DNA of 64,000 nt from Cytophagaceae bacterium (GCA_027490155.1 JAIXYP010000062.1:51391-115390), one strand, 5' to 3'; positions 1 through 8,896 are shown, numbered from the stretch's first letter. Made by a program: numbers and translations. The notes: generated by a model from the letters alone, not told the origin.

Positions 1-163
1 GCCATGTGCTGGGTTTGGCAATCATGGCCTCTACAGTCGGGCTAATGCGTTCACTCAATTTTTGGGTAGTCTGTTCTTGCTTTTCTTTTGTGTGCAAAAG
101 CGAGACTATGATACCTCCTGCTAGTACGCCAAGGATGAGTATGGTGATGACAATTTGCTTCAT
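1..163 (-). CDS. Partial membrane-anchored protein (N-terminus only)
   Basis: Reading the minus strand from ATG at 163 gives 54 codons, open to the window edge. The N-terminus is MKQIVITILILGVLAGG followed by more hydrophobic residues, that is a Lys start and one membrane segment of about 20 residues (roughly 4-23). A charged, Gln-rich stretch (HTKEKQEQ) follows, as in an inner-membrane anchor or uncleaved signal of a periplasmic protein. An RND-type periplasmic adaptor would begin this way, but too little is present to assign a family. A TAnnTTTG-like box lies about 58 bases upstream of the start. The gene is divergent from the LytTR regulator. Confidence 0.6.
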   Translation of the reverse strand, partial: MKQIVITILILGVLAGGIIVSLLHTKEKQEQTTQKLSERISPTVEAMIAKPSTW

Positions 164-220
164 GGTTTTTAATCGGGATTAGTCCTTAACTAACCCTGTT
201 ACTGGGTCAGATTTGTATCC

Positions 221-228
221 CAAAACTA
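221..228 (-). promoter_or_regulatory. Possible -7 box for the partial gene at 1-163
   Basis: The minus strand reads TAGTTTTG, which fits the Bacteroidota -7 consensus TAnnTTTG. The start site would fall near 214, leaving a leader of about 50 bases. No TTG is seen at the -33 distance, so support is weak. Confidence 0.25.
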
Positions 229-413
229 GATTGATGCTTTTGCCGCCTGCCTGAGAAAGGACATGAAACAACCGAATAGGCGCACGAAGCGTAGCAAGCC
301 CGACAGGAACAAAATGTCGCACTTTGGCCGTCATCAACTTTCCTAATCATGGCAACTTGCTAGTTGGCTAGGCCCTATTTAACCGCTCGGATAAAGATCT
401 GGAACGCAAACCC

Positions 414-421
414 TAGCTTTG
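414..421 (+). promoter_or_regulatory. -7 promoter box (TAGCTTTG) before the LytTR gene
   Basis: TAGCTTTG matches the TAnnTTTG box of the Bacteroidota housekeeping sigma factor. A TTG at 419-421, which a gene caller would take as a start codon, is the end of this box. No clear -33 TTG is seen. The transcript would begin near 428. Confidence 0.4.
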
Positions 422-460
422 TGGCCACATAAAGAGTGCCTTCCTGAAACGGAACTGATT

Positions 461-1405
461 TTGAGCGCAAAGACAACCTTAGGGCAATTGTATGCATGGC
501 TTAGCCGCCCCTATCCATTGATCGAAGGACTGGCGACCAAGTCCCTTATGGCCTTGGGGTTTGGCTTGTTTACCTACTTGTTCCTGCTACTTTTCCAGCC
601 CTTTGGTGGCCAAGCCATTCAGGACAAAGTGGTAGTTTTGGCTGGGTTCGGGCTATCAGTTACAGGATGCCTGACCTTTTCGTACCTGATATTGCCAAAA
701 CTGGTCCCTCAGTGGTTTAGGCCAGCTAGTTGGCAAATCAAGAACGAAGTGTTGTTCTTGGTCTTTAACCTGTTGCTGACTTCTGTCGCCAACTACTACT
801 ACAACCTTTCGGTGGACGATATTGGCATCTCGAGGCATAGCCTGTTTGGGTTCGTCGGGATTACATCGGCGGTTGGGTTTTTCCCGATTCTGATCATGTT
901 GTTTTTGGTTGAGCTATTGCTCAGCAGATCCAATGGTCAGCTGGCTTTTGATAACAACCGTGACCTTATCGTCAGAATCAAGCAGCCTGAGGAAGGCAAA
1001 CTTCTCCAGCCATTAGAGGGCGTCCCTGTGGATAATGGGCCCCCGCAACGCCTCACGATCAACGGAGAAGGTAGCAAAACACGACCTTTCGAGATTTTGG
1101 TGCAGGACTTTCTGTATGCCGTGTCGGATGGCAACTATATGACGTTCTATTACCTAGACAAAACCCGGGAGGCCATCAAGTCCCATTTGGTCAGGATCAC
1201 GATTAAGGATGCACTTGACCAGACTAAGGGCATCGAGTCTGTATACCGATGTCATAAGTCTTATTTGGTGAACCTGATCCAGGCCAAACGTTTCGAGGGT
1301 AATGCCCGCTCGATGTATATCGTCCTTCGTCAACAACAAAAGCAGGTCCCGGTGTCCCGATCATTGGTTGCTGAGCTAAAAGATCGGCTGGCGGGCCTCG
1401 CCTGA
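461..1405 (+). CDS. Membrane-bound LytTR-family DNA-binding regulator
   Basis: The N-terminal half holds about four hydrophobic segments, the first around ALGFGLFTYLFLLLFQPFGG, a motif I know from membrane LytTR regulators of Bacteroidota. A linker is followed by a C-terminal LytTR DNA-binding domain of about 100 residues (FLYAVSDGNYMTFYY, then HKSYLVNL, ending VPVSRSLVAELK). There is no receiver domain, so the protein probably senses its signal through the membrane or a partner rather than by phosphotransfer. The frame is open from 419, but that TTG sits in a promoter box. TTG at 461 or 488, or ATG at 548, are the remaining starts; 461 keeps the conserved RPYPL segment. It stands alone and its targets are unknown. 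Confidence 0.8.
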   Translation: MSAKTTLGQLYAWLSRPYPLIEGLATKSLMALGFGLFTYLFLLLFQPFGGQAIQDKVVVLAGFGLSVTGCLTFSYLILPKLVPQWFRPASWQIKNEVLFLVFNLLLTSVANYYYNLSVDDIGISRHSLFGFVGITSAVGFFPILIMLFLVELLLSRSNGQLAFDNNRDLIVRIKQPEEGKLLQPLEGVPVDNGPPQRLTINGEGSKTRPFEILVQDFLYAVSDGNYMTFYYLDKTREAIKSHLVRITIKDALDQTKGIESVYRCHKSYLVNLIQAKRFEGNARSMYIVLRQQQKQVPVSRSLVAELKDRLAGLA

Positions 1406-1585
1406 TCTCGGCAATCTGTCGCGTTTTTGCTCCAAAAGTTGGGACTGTGACCTTCCCGTTCGCCCCCAAAGGCCATTTGATCACAAATCAGGCCTGTTTA
1501 TCCCTCATGTTTGAGGGCAGGGATATGTACCCATAGGTTTGCATCAAGCTCAGGGACAACTACTATCCCCCCTTGGCGACATAAC

Positions 1586-2011
1586 ATGTATAAACCACTC
1601 CTTATTACATTGCTGATCCTGCTCCCGGCCTACCTATTTGGTCAGGGCAAAGTTGTGATCACGGTCACGAATGTTAACCTCAAAGCTGGTGGCGATCTCT
1701 CGGCTGGGATATTTGTCAAGGCCAACTTCCCGAAGCCAGGCCAACAACTGATCGGCAAGTTCGAGCCAGTCAAGTCTGCAACACAGACAATCACGTTTAC
1801 GGACGTACCAGCTGGTAGGTATGGCCTGGTTGTGTTTCAGGATATCGATCGGAACAAGGACCTCAAGACCAATTTTATCGGTTTTCCGAAAGAGCCTATT
1901 GGTTTTTCGCGAGATGCCAAAATCAAGATGGGGCCACCCGACTTTGACGATGCCGTTGTGTCTGTCGAAGCCAACAAAACACTGAACCTTACGATCCAAC
2001 TCAAAGACTAG
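1586..2011 (+). CDS. DUF2141 secreted protein
   Basis: A 141-residue protein with a signal peptide (MYKPLLITLLILLPAYLFGQ, cleavage after about residue 20). The mature part is one DUF2141 domain. The diagnostic run is VVFQDIDRNKDLKTNF followed by IGFPKEPIGFSRDA, near residues 85-115. The fold is probably a small beta sandwich acting outside the cytoplasm; its function is not known. The frame is open upstream to 1511, but ATG at 1586 places the signal peptide at the N-terminus and is preferred. It lies 34 bases before the dehydrogenase gene, so the two may share a transcript. Confidence 0.85.
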   Translation: MYKPLLITLLILLPAYLFGQGKVVITVTNVNLKAGGDLSAGIFVKANFPKPGQQLIGKFEPVKSATQTITFTDVPAGRYGLVVFQDIDRNKDLKTNFIGFPKEPIGFSRDAKIKMGPPDFDDAVVSVEANKTLNLTIQLKD

Positions 2012-2045
2012 GCCATCCTTCCCCCATCACCTTTTCTAATTCAAA

Positions 2046-2822
2046 ATGGAAACTTATACCCTCATCACTGGGGCCAGCTCGGGCATCGGCCTAGAGATCG
2101 CACGCCAGTTAGCCGCCCAACAGAAACCCTTGATCTTGGTCGCCCGGTCAGGTGACAAACTACGGACTATTGCGGCCGAACTAGTTACGAATCATCAATG
2201 CCTTGTTGAAATCATCGTGGCAGACCTTGCCAACCCTGACCAAGTCTGGAATGTATTTGCGACGGTCAAGGAGCGTGGGCTCGAAGTGTCGACCCTAATC
2301 AACAACGCTGGGGTTGGGTGCTACGGAGACTTTGACGTGATCAACCTTCAGCAACAGCTGGATATGTTGTCGCTCAACATCCAGGCGCTTGTTGCATTGA
2401 CGCACCTCTTCTTGCCAGATATGCGCGAGCGGAACGCTGGTCATATCCTCAATATCGGATCCTTGCTGAGCTTCTTCCCGTTTCCGTATTTTTCGGCCTA
2501 TGCAGCGTCTAAGGCCTTTGTCCTTTCGTTTTCGGAGGCCCTTGGTGCTGAGCTATCCGACACTAATATCAAGGTCACGGTCTATTGCCCAGGCCAAACC
2601 GAGTCTGCTTTTGCCTCAACCAAGATGCTGACAACAAAGGCTTATAAAGACATGAAAATGGCCTCTGCTAGCCATGTTGCCACTGGTGCTATTAAGGCGA
2701 TGAACGCTGGCCGCGCCACAGTGATCCATGGTTTCATGAACAACTTTTTGGTCTTCATCACAAGGTTCAATCCACGAGCGATCCATGTCAAGATCATGAA
2801 GGGTATGGCGAGCCAGATATAA
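2046..2822 (+). CDS. Short-chain dehydrogenase/reductase (classical SDR)
   Basis: A 258-residue classical SDR with the cofactor motif TGASSGIG at residues 8-15, the NNAG motif at about 86-89, and the catalytic YxxxK as YAASK (Tyr152, Lys156), with a Ser about 13 residues earlier. Length and order are normal for an NAD(P)-dependent alcohol/ketone oxidoreductase of the DltE/YqjQ-like group. The segment CPGQTESAF follows the active site as in related enzymes. The substrate cannot be told from sequence. The next gene starts 27 bases after the stop, so they may be co-transcribed. Confidence 0.9.
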   Translation: METYTLITGASSGIGLEIARQLAAQQKPLILVARSGDKLRTIAAELVTNHQCLVEIIVADLANPDQVWNVFATVKERGLEVSTLINNAGVGCYGDFDVINLQQQLDMLSLNIQALVALTHLFLPDMRERNAGHILNIGSLLSFFPFPYFSAYAASKAFVLSFSEALGAELSDTNIKVTVYCPGQTESAFASTKMLTTKAYKDMKMASASHVATGAIKAMNAGRATVIHGFMNNFLVFITRFNPRAIHVKIMKGMASQI

Positions 2823-2849
2823 ACCTACATTAGCCCTATCTTGGCATCT

Positions 2850-3653
2850 ATGTTCCGCAACCCATCCGCATTTCTGACCGAAATGATGACCCGTAACCCG
2901 GTCCTGACTTGGGTAACGATTGGCCATGTCGTTTTATCTCTTGTCCTCATAGTCCTGTTGATTTTAGATCAGGACACGATGATCCTGGGCATTAACCGCT
3001 GGATTAAGCCGCTCAAGTTTGCGGTCTCGATCGCGATCTTCACGGGCACAATGGCTTGGCTTTTACCCGACTGTGTGCCACCAAGCTCAGCACGGCTTTA
3101 CGGCTGGATTTTGTCCCTGATGATGATTATCGAGATTGGGCTTATCACGATGCAGGCGGCGCGGGGTGTCCGCTCCCACAACAATATAGCTACAGGGTTT
3201 GATGCTGCCGTCTTTGGACTGATGGGCACCGCCATCCTGATCAACACCTTGGCGATGGCAGCACTTATGTTACAAGTAATCGTGTCTCGACCCATGGCCA
3301 GCATAGCAGAGGCACCCAGCTATCAGGAGGCCATCATTTGGGGATTAGGTATCTTTTTGTTTGCGAGCTATGTAGGCTTTTATATGGCAGGGGTCGCCCG
3401 CCAACCGATTGTCGGTGGGCCAGCAGGCGGACCTGGCCTACCCTTCCTGAACTGGAGCCTTCAGTTTGGGGACCTGAGGATAGCGCATTTTGTAGGGCTC
3501 CATGCCTTGCAGCTCATCCCTTTATTTGCAGCCTTTTTGCTGAGCCAAGGGATCACGAGCAGTACTTGGACCCGTGTTTTGGGTGTTGCCTTCAGTGTAT
3601 TGGTGCTGCTGGCCTTTTTGCAAGCAAAGGCTGGGCGGCCGCTGGGTGGGTGA
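2850..3653 (+). CDS. Polytopic membrane protein of unknown function
   Basis: A 267-residue protein with about seven hydrophobic segments (near residues 20-40, 55-75, 85-105, 125-150, 165-185, 215-235 and 240-258). Between the first two is NRWIKPLKFAVSIAIFTGT, which I recognise from uncharacterised membrane proteins in several phyla, without a known function. ATG at 2850 is taken over the in-frame TTG at 2841. It follows the SDR gene by 27 bases. The first copy of the dispersed repeat begins 13 bases after its stop. Confidence 0.7.
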   Translation: MFRNPSAFLTEMMTRNPVLTWVTIGHVVLSLVLIVLLILDQDTMILGINRWIKPLKFAVSIAIFTGTMAWLLPDCVPPSSARLYGWILSLMMIIEIGLITMQAARGVRSHNNIATGFDAAVFGLMGTAILINTLAMAALMLQVIVSRPMASIAEAPSYQEAIIWGLGIFLFASYVGFYMAGVARQPIVGGPAGGPGLPFLNWSLQFGDLRIAHFVGLHALQLIPLFAAFLLSQGITSSTWTRVLGVAFSVLVLLAFLQAKAGRPLGG

Positions 3654-3666
3654 GGGATTGTGAATT

Positions 3667-3814
3667 GACTAAACCATGTTTAGACAGATTGTAAGAATTA
3701 AAGGGATTCGTGTGTACCCATCCCCACATGTTAGCTTGCTGCCTAACCTTGAGGTGTTGGCAAGCCTATCCCACCAATCCGTCAAATCGTATTTCTGGAA
3801 TCCGAGTTCACATA
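3667..3814 (+). repeat. Dispersed ~148 bp repeat, copy R1
   Basis: The left part (GACTAAACCATG, then AAAGGGATTCGTGTGT) and right part (CAATCCGTCAAATC, then TTTCTGGAATCCGAGTTCA) match copy R2 at 5547-5695 closely. The right end is the reverse complement of the left end of copy R5 (49536-49681). It begins 13 bases after a stop codon. R1 and R2 are direct repeats bounding a T9SS cargo cassette. No protein is encoded; short open frames here are incidental. Confidence 0.8.
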
Positions 3815-3872
3815 GATCCAGTAGGCAACCTTTTCTTTCTTATCTTGGTCTTGTTACAAAAGTCGCAGCCTT

Positions 3873-4064
3873 ATGATACAGCACGTTTCGCCTCAATTCC
3901 GCCAATTGCTAGTGTGGGGTGGCCTAATCTCAATCCAAGGCTGTACTATATGGGCCAACCCTTTAGGCACCAAACTGGATCTTGACCTATCCAGTGTTGC
4001 CTCTGGTCTTTATCTCCTGCATTTTGACCAAGTAGCCACACCATACAAGTTGATCAAACAATAA
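3873..4064 (+). pseudogene. Orphan T9SS C-terminal sorting-domain remnant
   Basis: The last ~45 codons before the TAA at 4062 read as the second half of a T9SS type A sorting domain: QFRQLLVWGGLISIQG, then LDLDLSSVASGLYLLHF, ending KLIKQ. The next gene has the same layout (QFRGLDRPGQLRLF, then DLTGLVPGLYLYRL). No signal peptide, no passenger and no PNP start of the domain precede it; copy R1 of the repeat lies just upstream. I infer the tail of a cargo gene whose body was lost by recombination or deletion. It ends 4 bases before the next start. Confidence 0.65.
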
Positions 4065-4068
4065 GGTC

Positions 4069-5532
4069 ATGAAATACTTCGTTGCTCTTTTGTTGACACT
4101 GTTAGGTTACCAAGCAACTTGTCAACAAGTTGTCTGGACGCGCATTCATTCTGTAACGATCAACTCAGATCGCTTATATTCAATCACAAGTTTAGATACA
4201 TCGGGCTATTATGCTGTGGGTGGAGGCCGATTGTTTACGGTTAATGTTTCGACTTATGATTATGATGGGACACACATTGTCAAAATTGGCAGTGATGGTC
4301 GCTTGCTTTGGACACGTCCACTGGGATTGGCGGGTAATGGTAAAGGGGTAGTACCAATTGATGGACGCACATTAGCGGAGGTGACAGAGGCCTTAACTTT
4401 TGTTAATCCGTCTGATCGTGGTGGTTTTGCCTTACAGATAGTTGACTCAACAGGCAGCGTCATACGTACTACAATTGTGAAGGAGCCTGGTTATTCCACC
4501 CAACCATTTGGTATGTTCAAGGCCAAGAATGGTGACCTAATTGTTTATGGAAGGTCTAGTTTCGGCCGTATCTACCCAAATACCTACCTTGATTGGTTTT
4601 TAGCTCGATTCACCCCTCAAGGTTACCTTGATTGGCTAAAAGTTTATAATCCAGGTTCAACTAGTCCAATAGAGTTTGCTGCCTTTAACGATGCCGATGG
4701 CAAACTCATTTTAGGGGGTTCAGTGTCCAATCGGTTGGTGCGTATGGTGGTTGACTCCAATGGGGTGATTGTGGATAGTACTCGCAACTTATTTGTGCCG
4801 CCGACAGCAGGTGGGCCTTACTTTAACTTTGTGCAAAGGTGCCCTGATGGTGGTTTGATTGTACAAACAAGTCCTGAGCCCAGTTTATCTATTCCGCCTA
4901 CTCTTCATATTGTTAAACTACGATCAGACTATAGTCAGGAATGGATAATATCACACCCATCTTCCAATTCCATAATCCCAATTAGGATTATGGCAGATGG
5001 CACTTTTATTGTTGTAAGGCTAGACTGGGCCAGTAATACCTACTTAATGACCAAGTATGACGCCCAAAGTAATGTACTCTGGGAAATTCCAATTGCTAAT
5101 TTGCCAAGTTCAATTAGTAATTTGTGGCTTTATGGTATCACCTACAACCCTGATCAAAGTGCGGTTTTATGTGGTTTTGTCTCTAATGGAACACGTGTAC
5201 CATCAACTGGTCAAGATTTTTACTTTACCAAAATCGCCAACTTCGGTCGGCCTTTTGACCCGCTTACAGAGCTGGGTGGTCCTCGGGAGTTAACGCAATC
5301 GGTAGCCCCAGTTGCATTCCCCAATCCTACCTCAGGGCAGGTGCAGTTCCGCGGCTTAGATCGGCCAGGGCAATTGCGGTTATTCACTACAGCTGGCTCC
5401 GTAGCCCTAGATGCGCCTATCTTGCCAGACCAAGCCCTAGACCTTACTGGGTTGGTGCCAGGGTTATATCTCTATCGCCTCACCGTGGCAGATGGCAAAG
5501 TGCCTTTTGTTGGGCGGGTTGTGGTGCGGTAG
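4069..5532 (+). CDS. T9SS type A sorting domain protein
   Basis: A 487-residue secreted protein. It has a signal peptide (MKYFVALLLTLLGYQATCQ), then about 390 residues rich in repeated strands with motifs such as GGGRLFTVN, LLWTRPLG and GGSVSNRLVRMV, which suggests a beta-propeller-like passenger. The C-terminal ~75 residues are a type A sorting domain: VAFPNPTSGQVQF, then LTGLVPGLYLYRLTV, ending GRVVVR. It should cross the outer membrane through the T9SS and be surface-anchored or released. The passenger has no catalytic motif I recognise. The gene looks more AT-rich than the SDR and DUF2141 genes upstream and sits between repeats R1 and R2. Confidence 0.85.
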   Translation: MKYFVALLLTLLGYQATCQQVVWTRIHSVTINSDRLYSITSLDTSGYYAVGGGRLFTVNVSTYDYDGTHIVKIGSDGRLLWTRPLGLAGNGKGVVPIDGRTLAEVTEALTFVNPSDRGGFALQIVDSTGSVIRTTIVKEPGYSTQPFGMFKAKNGDLIVYGRSSFGRIYPNTYLDWFLARFTPQGYLDWLKVYNPGSTSPIEFAAFNDADGKLILGGSVSNRLVRMVVDSNGVIVDSTRNLFVPPTAGGPYFNFVQRCPDGGLIVQTSPEPSLSIPPTLHIVKLRSDYSQEWIISHPSSNSIIPIRIMADGTFIVVRLDWASNTYLMTKYDAQSNVLWEIPIANLPSSISNLWLYGITYNPDQSAVLCGFVSNGTRVPSTGQDFYFTKIANFGRPFDPLTELGGPRELTQSVAPVAFPNPTSGQVQFRGLDRPGQLRLFTTAGSVALDAPILPDQALDLTGLVPGLYLYRLTVADGKVPFVGRVVVR

Positions 5533-5546
5533 GAGTATTTTCTTTT

Positions 5547-5695
5547 GTCTAAACCATGATTAAACAGATTGTAAGGATGAAAGGGATTCGTGTGTGCTCA
5601 TTCCTAAATAGGTACAAGCCACAAGTAATAGCAGGACTTTATAAGCTCAACCCATCAATCCGTTGAATCTTATTTCTGGAATCCGAGATCAGATA
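5547..5695 (+). repeat. Dispersed ~148 bp repeat, copy R2
   Basis: It begins GTCTAAACCATGATTAAACA 14 bases after the T9SS gene stop and ends with TTTCTGGAATCCGAGATCAG, close to R1 at both ends while the central ~60 bases differ. It fills the gap between two convergent genes. The conserved ends with a variable core suggest the ends are the functional or mobilised part. Confidence 0.8.
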
Positions 5696-5698
5696 AAC

Positions 5699-6583
5699 CT
5701 ATCCCCCCATCACCAAACTATATACCAACGGCAATCGACCCGCATGGGCTGCGGGTTGGAAGCGCCCTGGACTCACCTCGACAGATTGGGCAAATATGCC
5801 GTAGGGAGAGTAGTTGTATTCCTGAAAGTTGCGGAGCGGTAGGTGTTTACCAAGGGCGGTGATGACCTCAGCTAGGCCGTGATTCCAGGTCATGGCGGGG
5901 AGGTTGATCTGGGCTGCATTGTCGGCATAGGTCGCCTCTTCGGTCTCGACAATGGGGTCAGATTTGTGGTAAGTATAGATGACCTTTTCTAGGTTATCAT
6001 CAAACATCCAGACCACGGGGTGGAACTCCACAAAGACAAAATGCCCCCCAGGCCGTAATAATGCCGCTACTTGTGCTGCCCAACGGTCAAGGTCCGGCAG
6101 CCAACCAATGGTGCCATAACTGCTGAAGACCACATCATATTGCCCATAGTGCTCGGCAGGAATATCACAAACATCAGCTTCAACAAATGTGGCTTTGACG
6201 CCTAGAATATCGGCAGCTCGACGGGCTTCGGTGATCGCTTCTGGCGAAAAGTCTAGGCCTGTAACCTTGGATCCCAGTTTGGTTAGCGATAGAGTATCCT
6301 GCCCAAAATGGCATTGTAGGTGCATCACATCCTTACCATCAAGCCCGCCAATTTGGGCAAATAAGGCCAGTTCGATTTCACGAAGGGAGTTGTAGCCGTT
6401 GTGGAATTCGGCCAAGAAGCGGCCATGTTCGTAAAACCCAGACTGCAAATGCACTTGGGTACGAGCCGCCCATAGGGCCTTGTTGATGGCAATATAGTTT
6501 TCCAATTGGTTTGGTGTAAAGAGGTGGTAGATGAATTGAATTAGTAAAATTGAATCTAGGCCTTGGACTAACGATAGCATCAA
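5699..6583 (-). CDS. Class I SAM-dependent methyltransferase
   Basis: A Rossmann-type methyltransferase. The AdoMet motif is a variant, VMHLQCHFGQDTLSL, followed by VTGLDFSPEAI (motif II acidic Asp), VEADVCDIP and DVVFSSYGTIGWLPDL. LRPGGHFVFVEFHP is the post-motif III strand. The family usually begins near NYIAINKALW, which here could start at a TTG at 6505. The ATG at 6583 adds a hydrophobic stretch and lies 8 bases after the upstream stop, so either start is possible. The substrate is unknown. It is probably co-transcribed with the DUF2238 gene. Confidence 0.85.
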   Translation of the reverse strand: MMLSLVQGLDSILLIQFIYHLFTPNQLENYIAINKALWAARTQVHLQSGFYEHGRFLAEFHNGYNSLREIELALFAQIGGLDGKDVMHLQCHFGQDTLSLTKLGSKVTGLDFSPEAITEARRAADILGVKATFVEADVCDIPAEHYGQYDVVFSSYGTIGWLPDLDRWAAQVAALLRPGGHFVFVEFHPVVWMFDDNLEKVIYTYHKSDPIVETEEATYADNAAQINLPAMTWNHGLAEVITALGKHLPLRNFQEYNYSPYGIFAQSVEVSPGRFQPAAHAGRLPLVYSLVMGG

Positions 6584-6591
6584 GGCACTCG

Positions 6592-7251
6592 TTATGTGGT
6601 TGATGGATTGGCATTCCTAGGCCTACCTATTCCACATAGCCAGACAAAAAACATCAGCAACACCGCGCCGACTGTGGCAATAAACATATCCTTCTGCGCA
6701 TCCCAAGGGTCTCCTTGGTGGCCGAGGTATTCGGGGCCCAGCTCGGGGTAGGCAGTGCTAGCCCAAAGCCACTCTACCAGCTCAAAACCTGCACTGATAC
6801 TCAGGGTCAGCTCGATGGGCATCAGCAGGGCCCAATAATAGGGTAGTTTGAGATAGCTACGGCCGAAGTCAAAGAGGGCATAGCTCGCCAAGAACCCCAG
6901 CGAAAAGTGCACAATCCGATCATAATAGTTGCGGTCCGTTTCCAGCACACGCATCAGCCAAAGTCCTAGACTATTTTCGACATAGCTATTCATCGCCCCG
7001 TAGATATGCAGCAGCATAAAGGATGTCAGCATCAGGTAGCTCAGGTCACCGAGGGGTTTCTGCCGATAACTCATGCCCAAGATGATGATCAGCAAGGTGG
7101 ACAGGGCATTTTCGACCAGCCAGTTGGGCCCGTTAACGGTCAGGACGGCGGTGGTACCGAAGGCTACTAGGTAGCCAATGACCAATGCTTGTAGGACATA
7201 GTTGCGCCTAAAGGGTGTTGGGGTTTGTTGGCCTAAAGTGGTGAAGTGCAT
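6592..7251 (-). CDS. DUF2238 (YjdF-like) membrane protein
   Basis: A 219-residue inner-membrane protein with about six hydrophobic segments. The C-terminal half carries the DUF2238 signature: YDRIVHFSLGFLASYALFDF, then a Glu-rich membrane segment (FELVEWLW), then GDPWDAQKDMFIATVGA. Conserved His, Glu and Asp residues lie in or near membrane segments. E. coli YjdF belongs to the same family, whose function is not established. It is followed after 8 bases by the methyltransferase gene. Confidence 0.85.
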   Translation of the reverse strand: MHFTTLGQQTPTPFRRNYVLQALVIGYLVAFGTTAVLTVNGPNWLVENALSTLLIIILGMSYRQKPLGDLSYLMLTSFMLLHIYGAMNSYVENSLGLWLMRVLETDRNYYDRIVHFSLGFLASYALFDFGRSYLKLPYYWALLMPIELTLSISAGFELVEWLWASTAYPELGPEYLGHQGDPWDAQKDMFIATVGAVLLMFFVWLCGIGRPRNANPSTT

Positions 7252-7379
7252 AGCTCAGTTTTAGATATGGGCTTGGGCGAACCATCAATACAATTGGTCC
7301 GCCATGACTGCCAAACTAGTGCATTTAAATCAAGACGTGCATGCCATTCCTGATTCTGGTCTGCTATTTGTGGCCTTGA

Positions 7380-7925
7380 ATGTACCCAGGTTGCCCTAAT
7401 TACGGGCACCTAATACCATTTAGCCTGCATCAATTGACCTATCTCGTACATCCTGACCAACAAGCAGCACTAAGGCGCTGGATCGGCAGCACACCTGTTT
7501 TGGTTTATGATGGCCCCTGCCCACTCTGTAATCGGGTTGTCAAGTTTCTGCTTTGGGCAGACACCAAACAGCGGTTACTATATACCACCCAGCAAATGGA
7601 TGCAGGACAGGCGTTGCTGCGCTATTATGACTTGGGTCTTACTAAAGTAGATGACCAACAAGACCAAGCAATCCAGCCCACCCTAACAAACGAAGTCTGG
7701 CTTGCAACCGATGGTAGGCTATATACAGGTGCTGATGCAGCCCTCCAAACCCTGATAAGCATAGGTGGATTTTGGGCATTGATGGGGCGTGTTGGCTTGT
7801 GGTTCCCGACCCGATTTAGGGATTGGGTCTATGCCTGGATTAGTCGAAATCGGTATGACCTCCTAAGCCCTTTTACGTGTGAGCTGCCAAACCACAAACG
7901 CTTACAGTTTCCCCCTGCCAGTTAA
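7380..7925 (+). CDS. DCC-family (DUF393) thiol-disulfide oxidoreductase-like protein
   Basis: A 181-residue protein of the DUF393/DCC family. The family motif appears as VYDGPCPLCNRVVKFLL near residues 40-56, with the CxxC pair (CPLC) of the predicted thioredoxin-like fold. Later come TNEVWLATDGRLYTGADA and WFPTRFRDWVYAWISRNRY, normal for the family. It probably acts in thiol redox chemistry, but no substrate is established. The first ~35 residues are not conserved in my memory of the family, so the start is uncertain. It is divergent from the DUF2238 gene. Confidence 0.85.
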   Translation: MYPGCPNYGHLIPFSLHQLTYLVHPDQQAALRRWIGSTPVLVYDGPCPLCNRVVKFLLWADTKQRLLYTTQQMDAGQALLRYYDLGLTKVDDQQDQAIQPTLTNEVWLATDGRLYTGADAALQTLISIGGFWALMGRVGLWFPTRFRDWVYAWISRNRYDLLSPFTCELPNHKRLQFPPAS

Positions 7926-7992
7926 CGCTGCGTTTGCCAGATTGATAGATCCGAATGGGCTTTCACGCTAAATCCTAGACAATTTTGGCCCC

Positions 7993-8000
7993 TAGATTTG
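7993..8000 (+). promoter_or_regulatory. Possible -7 box upstream of the Crp/Fnr gene
   Basis: TAGATTTG fits TAnnTTTG, but no TTG lies at the -33 distance and the leader would be about 180 bases. Listed as a weak candidate. Confidence 0.25.
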
Positions 8001-8188
8001 CGTTCGGGCCTTAGTGCTTGTATTTTAGTGCTATTGACGCCGCCATCCTAAGCGGTTCTGAATTGTTTGAGCTGATCAAGATTCGTTAACCACATACCCC
8101 TCCAGCCAGCTATACCGATTTTCACAGCCAGACCTCGACATCAAGTAGAGGTAAACTGCAGCACAAAAGGATAGACTGGTTTGCCACT

Positions 8189-8896
8189 ATGGCTCCACAG
8201 GACAAAAAATATTGGCATTTGCACAACCATCGGCTGTTTAACCAGCTCAACGATGAGGAGATCAATGGCCTCTGCATCATCTCCCGATACCGTGAGGCGA
8301 ATAAGGGTGAGATGATCTTCTTCACGGGTGAGTCCAGCAACAGGATCTTTATCCTAAAGCGTGGTGTCGTCAAGATCATGCAGACCGATGCCAACGGCAA
8401 CGAGGTAGTTAAGGACGTCCTGCACGAACATGACCTCTTTGGCCATATCCCCGGTACGGGGGGTGCCAGTAGCTATCAGGACGAATATGCCCTTGCTGCA
8501 AGCGAGACGGTCTCAATTTGCACCTTCCTTAAGGAGGACTTTGAAAAGGTCCTGAGCCAGAATCCGCAGGTGTCATTGCGGTTTGCCACCCACATCGGCG
8601 ACAAGATGCGGACCTTAGAGCAGAAGTATAATAGTTTGATCTTTAAAGATGTCCGGACCCGCTTATTAGAGTTTCTGGTGCGTTATGTGCGTGAGTTTAA
8701 CGAGCTAGGCCGTGAGCCTCATAAGGCCCCTAACCACCTAACCCAAGAGGATATCTCCCAGCTTATTGGTAGCAGCCGTCAGTCCGTTGCTACCCTCCTG
8801 AACGAGCTGCAAAAAGAGGGCACCCTGGACTACTCGCGCAAGCTGATCAGCCTCAAACCAGAAATTTTTCAGCAAATGTTGAAGACTGTCGCCTAG
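8189..8896 (+). CDS. Crp/Fnr-family transcriptional regulator
   Basis: A 235-residue regulator. Residues ~15-130 form a cyclic-nucleotide-binding-type beta roll (MIFFTGESSNRIFILKRGVV, then HEHDLFGHIPG). A dimerisation helix follows near 135-160. The C-terminal Crp-type winged helix contains LTQEDISQLIGSSRQSVATLLNELQ. No N-terminal cysteine cluster is seen, so an Fnr iron-sulfur sensor is unlikely. The canonical cAMP-binding Arg/Ser pattern is not evident, so the ligand is unknown. It precedes the YHS-DoxX-DM13-YceI run in the same direction and is a candidate regulator of it. Confidence 0.9.
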   Translation: MAPQDKKYWHLHNHRLFNQLNDEEINGLCIISRYREANKGEMIFFTGESSNRIFILKRGVVKIMQTDANGNEVVKDVLHEHDLFGHIPGTGGASSYQDEYALAASETVSICTFLKEDFEKVLSQNPQVSLRFATHIGDKMRTLEQKYNSLIFKDVRTRLLEFLVRYVREFNELGREPHKAPNHLTQEDISQLIGSSRQSVATLLNELQKEGTLDYSRKLISLKPEIFQQMLKTVA

